Of a stretch of DNA of 7,987 bases, positions 6,095-7,987 are shown piece after piece. This stretch comes from an uncultured bacterium (lineage in GTDB: Bacteria > Patescibacteriota > Saccharimonadia > Saccharimonadales > Saccharimonadaceae), in assembly GCA_903861015.1 (NCBI GenBank), contig CAIOSL010000092.1, positions 1 through 7,987 of the forward strand, given 5' to 3'. Numbering within the stretch: position 1 is the stretch's first letter; every line of letters starts with the position of its first letter. A program made the position numbers and the translations under genes. Under the pieces are notes generated by a model, which was given only the letters and a program-made list of their open reading frames with translations, was not told the origin of the DNA and ran no database searches.

Positions 6095-6105
6095 GCAGTC
6101 TTATG

Positions 6106-6134
6106 ATATTAGCATAGTATGCTTATTTTTGCAA
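6106..6134 (-). promoter_or_regulatory. Promoter of the helicase gene
   Basis: On the minus strand: -35 TTGCAA (6134-6129, four of six matches), a 17-base spacer, then TGC directly before the -10 box TAATAT (6111-6106), so it is an extended -10 promoter. The predicted start is near 6099-6100, giving a leader of about 138 bases before the helicase ATG at 5961. The spacer overlaps a 13-base palindrome (6111-6123). Confidence 0.65.
6111..6123. promoter_or_regulatory. Palindrome in the promoter spacer, possible operator
   Basis: AGCATAGTATGCT is a perfect inverted repeat with 6-base arms around one central base. It lies in the spacer of the helicase promoter and touches the upstream end of the -10 box. 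The position would suit a repressor or activator site. A palindrome of this size in A/T-rich DNA can also arise by chance, and no regulator is encoded in the window. Confidence 0.35.
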
Positions 6135-6151
6135 GCATTACCGAGTGAGAC

Positions 6152-7987
6152 CTAAGATACAAGCTTGCGAATTTCGGCGATTTGGTCGCGCAATTCGGCG
6201 GCCTTTTCGAATTCTAGGTTGGCACTGGCCATGTCCATTTGGGCGGATAATTCGCGGATCAGCAGTGGATATTCGTCCTTTGGAATCTTTTTAAGGTTGA
6301 GTTTGTGTGATTCGTCAGGCTTCTTTGGTATCAATGCCCGCAAGCCTTCGCCAACTGACCTAGCAATGCTCTCGGGCGTTATATTGTGTTCTTGGTTGTA
6401 GGCCACCTGAATTGCGCGGCGGCGATCCATCTCGTCGATCGCTCGTTTCATCGAGTCGGTTATGCGGTCGGCGTACATCAAAACCTTGCCGTTTAGGTGG
6501 CGAGCGGCACGGCCACTGGTCTGAATTAGTGCGCCGGTGCTACGCAAAAAGCCTTCTTTGTCGGCGTCCATAATTGCCGCCAAACTAACCTCGGGTAGGT
6601 CCAAGCCTTCGCGCAGCAGGTTAATGCCGACCAGTACGTCATAAACACCAGTGCGCAGGTCGCGCAGAATATCGCCGCGCTCCAATGTATCGACGTCGCT
6701 GTGAATATAGGCGGTTTTAATGCCAAGTTCTTGCAAATAGGTCGTCAAATCTTCGGCCATGCGCTTGGTTAGCGTCGTTACCAGTACGCGCTGCTGCTTG
6801 CTGGTGCGGTCGCGTATCTCGGCGATCAGATCATCAATTTGACCCTCGGTCGGACGAATAATAATTTCAGGTTCGATTAGGCCTGTTGGGCGAATAATCT
6901 GTTCGGCTGGTTTGGGGCTGTGTGACAACTCGTAGTCGCTTGGCGTGGCCGAGACATAGATTGCGTTATGAATGTGTTTGTTGAATTCGTCAAAAGTTAG
7001 CGGCCGATTGTCGAGAGCTGACGGCAAGCGAAAACCGTATTCAACCAAAACTTCTTTGCGGGCCCGATCACCGTTATACATTCCCCGTACCTGCGGCAAA
7101 GTCATATGACTTTCGTCTACCAGCAACAAAAAGTCGTCCGAAAAATAATCCAAAAGCGTCGCTGGCTGTTCGCCTGGTTCGCGGTTGGTCAGATAGCGGC
7201 TGTAGTTCTCGATCCCCTTCACGAAGCCAGTTTCTTCCAACATCTCAATGTCGTACTTAGTTCGCTGCGACAACCGCTGAGCTTCGAGCAACTTGTCGTG
7301 GCGCTCAAACCATTCCAGTCGTTCGGCAAACTCTGTTTTGATATTGGCAATGGCACGCTCGATCTTTTCTTTAGGTGTTACATAGTGACTACTAGGGAAG
7401 ATCGACACTTCGGTCGGTTCGGCCAAAATCTCGCCAGTCAGTGGATCGATGCGCGTCAAACGGTCGACAACATCGCCAAAAAATTCAATCCGATAGGCCG
7501 TATCGCTGCCGGCCGGAAAAACATCGACGATATCGCCACGCACCCTAAAAGTACCGCGATGAAAATCAATGTCGTTGCGTTGATACTGAATGTCGGTCAA
7601 CAAACGGACAAATTTGTCCTGCAGACGGCGCTCACCTTTAGTGACCGTGATCGACATAGCGGCATAATCTTCGGGCGAACCAATGCCGTAAATACAGCTG
7701 ACACTGGCGACAATGATCGTATCACGCCTGGTCAGCAACGCCATGGTGGCCGCGTGACGCAGCCGATCAATCTCGTCGTTGATTTTGCTGTCTTTTTCGA
7801 TATAGGTATCGCTGCTGGATATATAGGCCTCGGGCTGATAATAATCAAAATAACTGACAAAATAATGAACTTCGTTGTCTGGGAAAAACGATTTAAATTC
7901 GCCGTAAAGCTGCGCCGCCAGAGTCTTGTTGTGTGCTAAAACCAGCGTCGGCACATTACGATTGGCAATAATATTAGCCATCGTAAA
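6152..7987 (-). CDS. uvrB: Excinuclease ABC subunit B (5' end outside the window)
   Basis: UvrB is the damage-verifying helicase of nucleotide excision repair, loaded by UvrA and recruiting UvrC. The gene is cut by the right edge: 611 residues are visible, beginning FTMAN, which in the family directly follows the Walker A lysine-threonine. The first ~40 residues with the P-loop are therefore just outside. Counted from the first visible Met, seen are HNKTLAAQL (17-25), the beta-hairpin region [10 protein letters not shown] (44-53) with [16 protein letters not shown] (61-76), [12 protein letters not shown] (95-106), DESH (289-292), [10 protein letters not shown] (342-351), [14 protein letters not shown] (454-467) and [14 protein letters not shown] (487-500; the usual Asn after GRAAR is His). 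The C-terminal UVR helix pair that contacts UvrC lies at about 572-606 ([11 protein letters not shown]). The gene ends in TAG. No clear terminator follows, so some read-through into the helicase leader is possible. Confidence 0.98.
   Translation of the reverse strand, partial: FTMANIIANRNVPTLVLAHNKTLAAQLYGEFKSFFPDNEVHYFVSYFDYYQPEAYISSSDTYIEKDSKINDEIDRLRHAATMALLTRRDTIIVASVSCIYGIGSPEDYAAMSITVTKGERRLQDKFVRLLTDIQYQRNDIDFHRGTFRVRGDIVDVFPAGSDTAYRIEFFGDVVDRLTRIDPLTGEILAEPTEVSIFPSSHYVTPKEKIERAIANIKTEFAERLEWFERHDKLLEAQRLSQRTKYDIEMLEETGFVKGIENYSRYLTNREPGEQPATLLDYFSDDFLLLVDESHMTLPQVRGMYNGDRARKEVLVEYGFRLPSALDNRPLTFDEFNKHIHNAIYVSATPSDYELSHSPKPAEQIIRPTGLIEPEIIIRPTEGQIDDLIAEIRDRTSKQQRVLVTTLTKRMAEDLTTYLQELGIKTAYIHSDVDTLERGDILRDLRTGVYDVLVGINLLREGLDLPEVSLAAIMDADKEGFLRSTGALIQTSGRAARHLNGKVLMYADRITDSMKRAIDEMDRRRAIQVAYNQEHNITPESIARSVGEGLRALIPKKPDESHKLNLKKIPKDEYPLLIRELSAQMDMASANLEFEKAAELRDQIAEIRKLVS

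Noticed and set aside
6119..6138. Small inverted repeat (ATGCTT/AAGCAT) after uvrB as a terminator
   Set aside because: The stem has only six A/T-rich pairs, an eight-base loop and no T run in the right direction; the same bases form the helicase promoter.
7106..7939. Long open frame on the plus strand (277 codons) antisense to uvrB
   Set aside because: It lies entirely within the well-supported uvrB coding region, its product resembles no family, and no promoter or ribosome site precedes it.
1..7987. TGA recoding as seen in some Candidate Phyla bacteria
   Set aside because: No in-frame TGA occurs within the minus-strand genes, and the left-edge gene ends with TGA at the expected family end.

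Overview
The window carries six genes on the minus strand plus the last codons of a plus-strand gene at the left edge. Read in the direction of minus-strand transcription (right to left) the order is: uvrB (cut by the right edge), a DEAD-box RNA helicase, gatC, gatA, a small membrane protein with a HEPN-like motif, gatB, galU. The compact operon, the short versions of GatA and GalU, the GalU sequence type and the HEPN-like protein inside the gat operon suggest a Candidate Phyla Radiation bacterium, most likely Candidatus Saccharibacteria. That assignment rests on resemblance to families I remember, not on a search. TGA is used as a stop (left-edge gene) and never as a sense codon in the visible genes, which argues against the TGA-recoding Gracilibacteria and Absconditabacteria.

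Right part (5961-7987): uvrB, the damage-recognition helicase of nucleotide excision repair, ends at 6152. The 190-base gap before the helicase holds a good promoter (TTGCAA, 17 bp, TGC-TAATAT) and a predicted structured RNA leader of about 138 nt. The leader contains a 16-bp long-range helix whose two G-U pairs can form only in the minus-strand transcript. The helicase has all DEAD-box motifs, a Gly/Arg/Ser-rich N-terminal tail and almost nothing after motif VI. It ends in a compact terminator with a GAAA loop.

Middle and left part (131-4586): a promoter with a perfect TATAAT places the predicted transcript start at, or within a base of, the gatC ATG, so gatC is probably translated from a leaderless mRNA. 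The following genes are nearly gapless: gatC-3 bp-gatA, then TAAATG, TAATG and TAATG junctions, each with a Shine-Dalgarno in the 3' end of the gene before. GatCAB amidates misacylated Glu-tRNA(Gln) and/or Asp-tRNA(Asn). The protein between GatA and GatB is a single-pass membrane protein with a cytoplasmic HEPN-like RX4H motif, a possible RNA-related partner. galU at the operon end makes UDP-glucose, or a related nucleotide sugar, for envelope glycans.

Left edge (1-130): the last 38 codons of an integrase-core (rve-type) transposase run convergently toward galU and stop 13 bases from the galU stop codon, so accessory or mobile DNA begins at this edge.

The points most worth a second look are the membrane HEPN-like protein inside the gat operon and the structured helicase leader. 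I saw no tRNA, rRNA, CRISPR array or replication origin.
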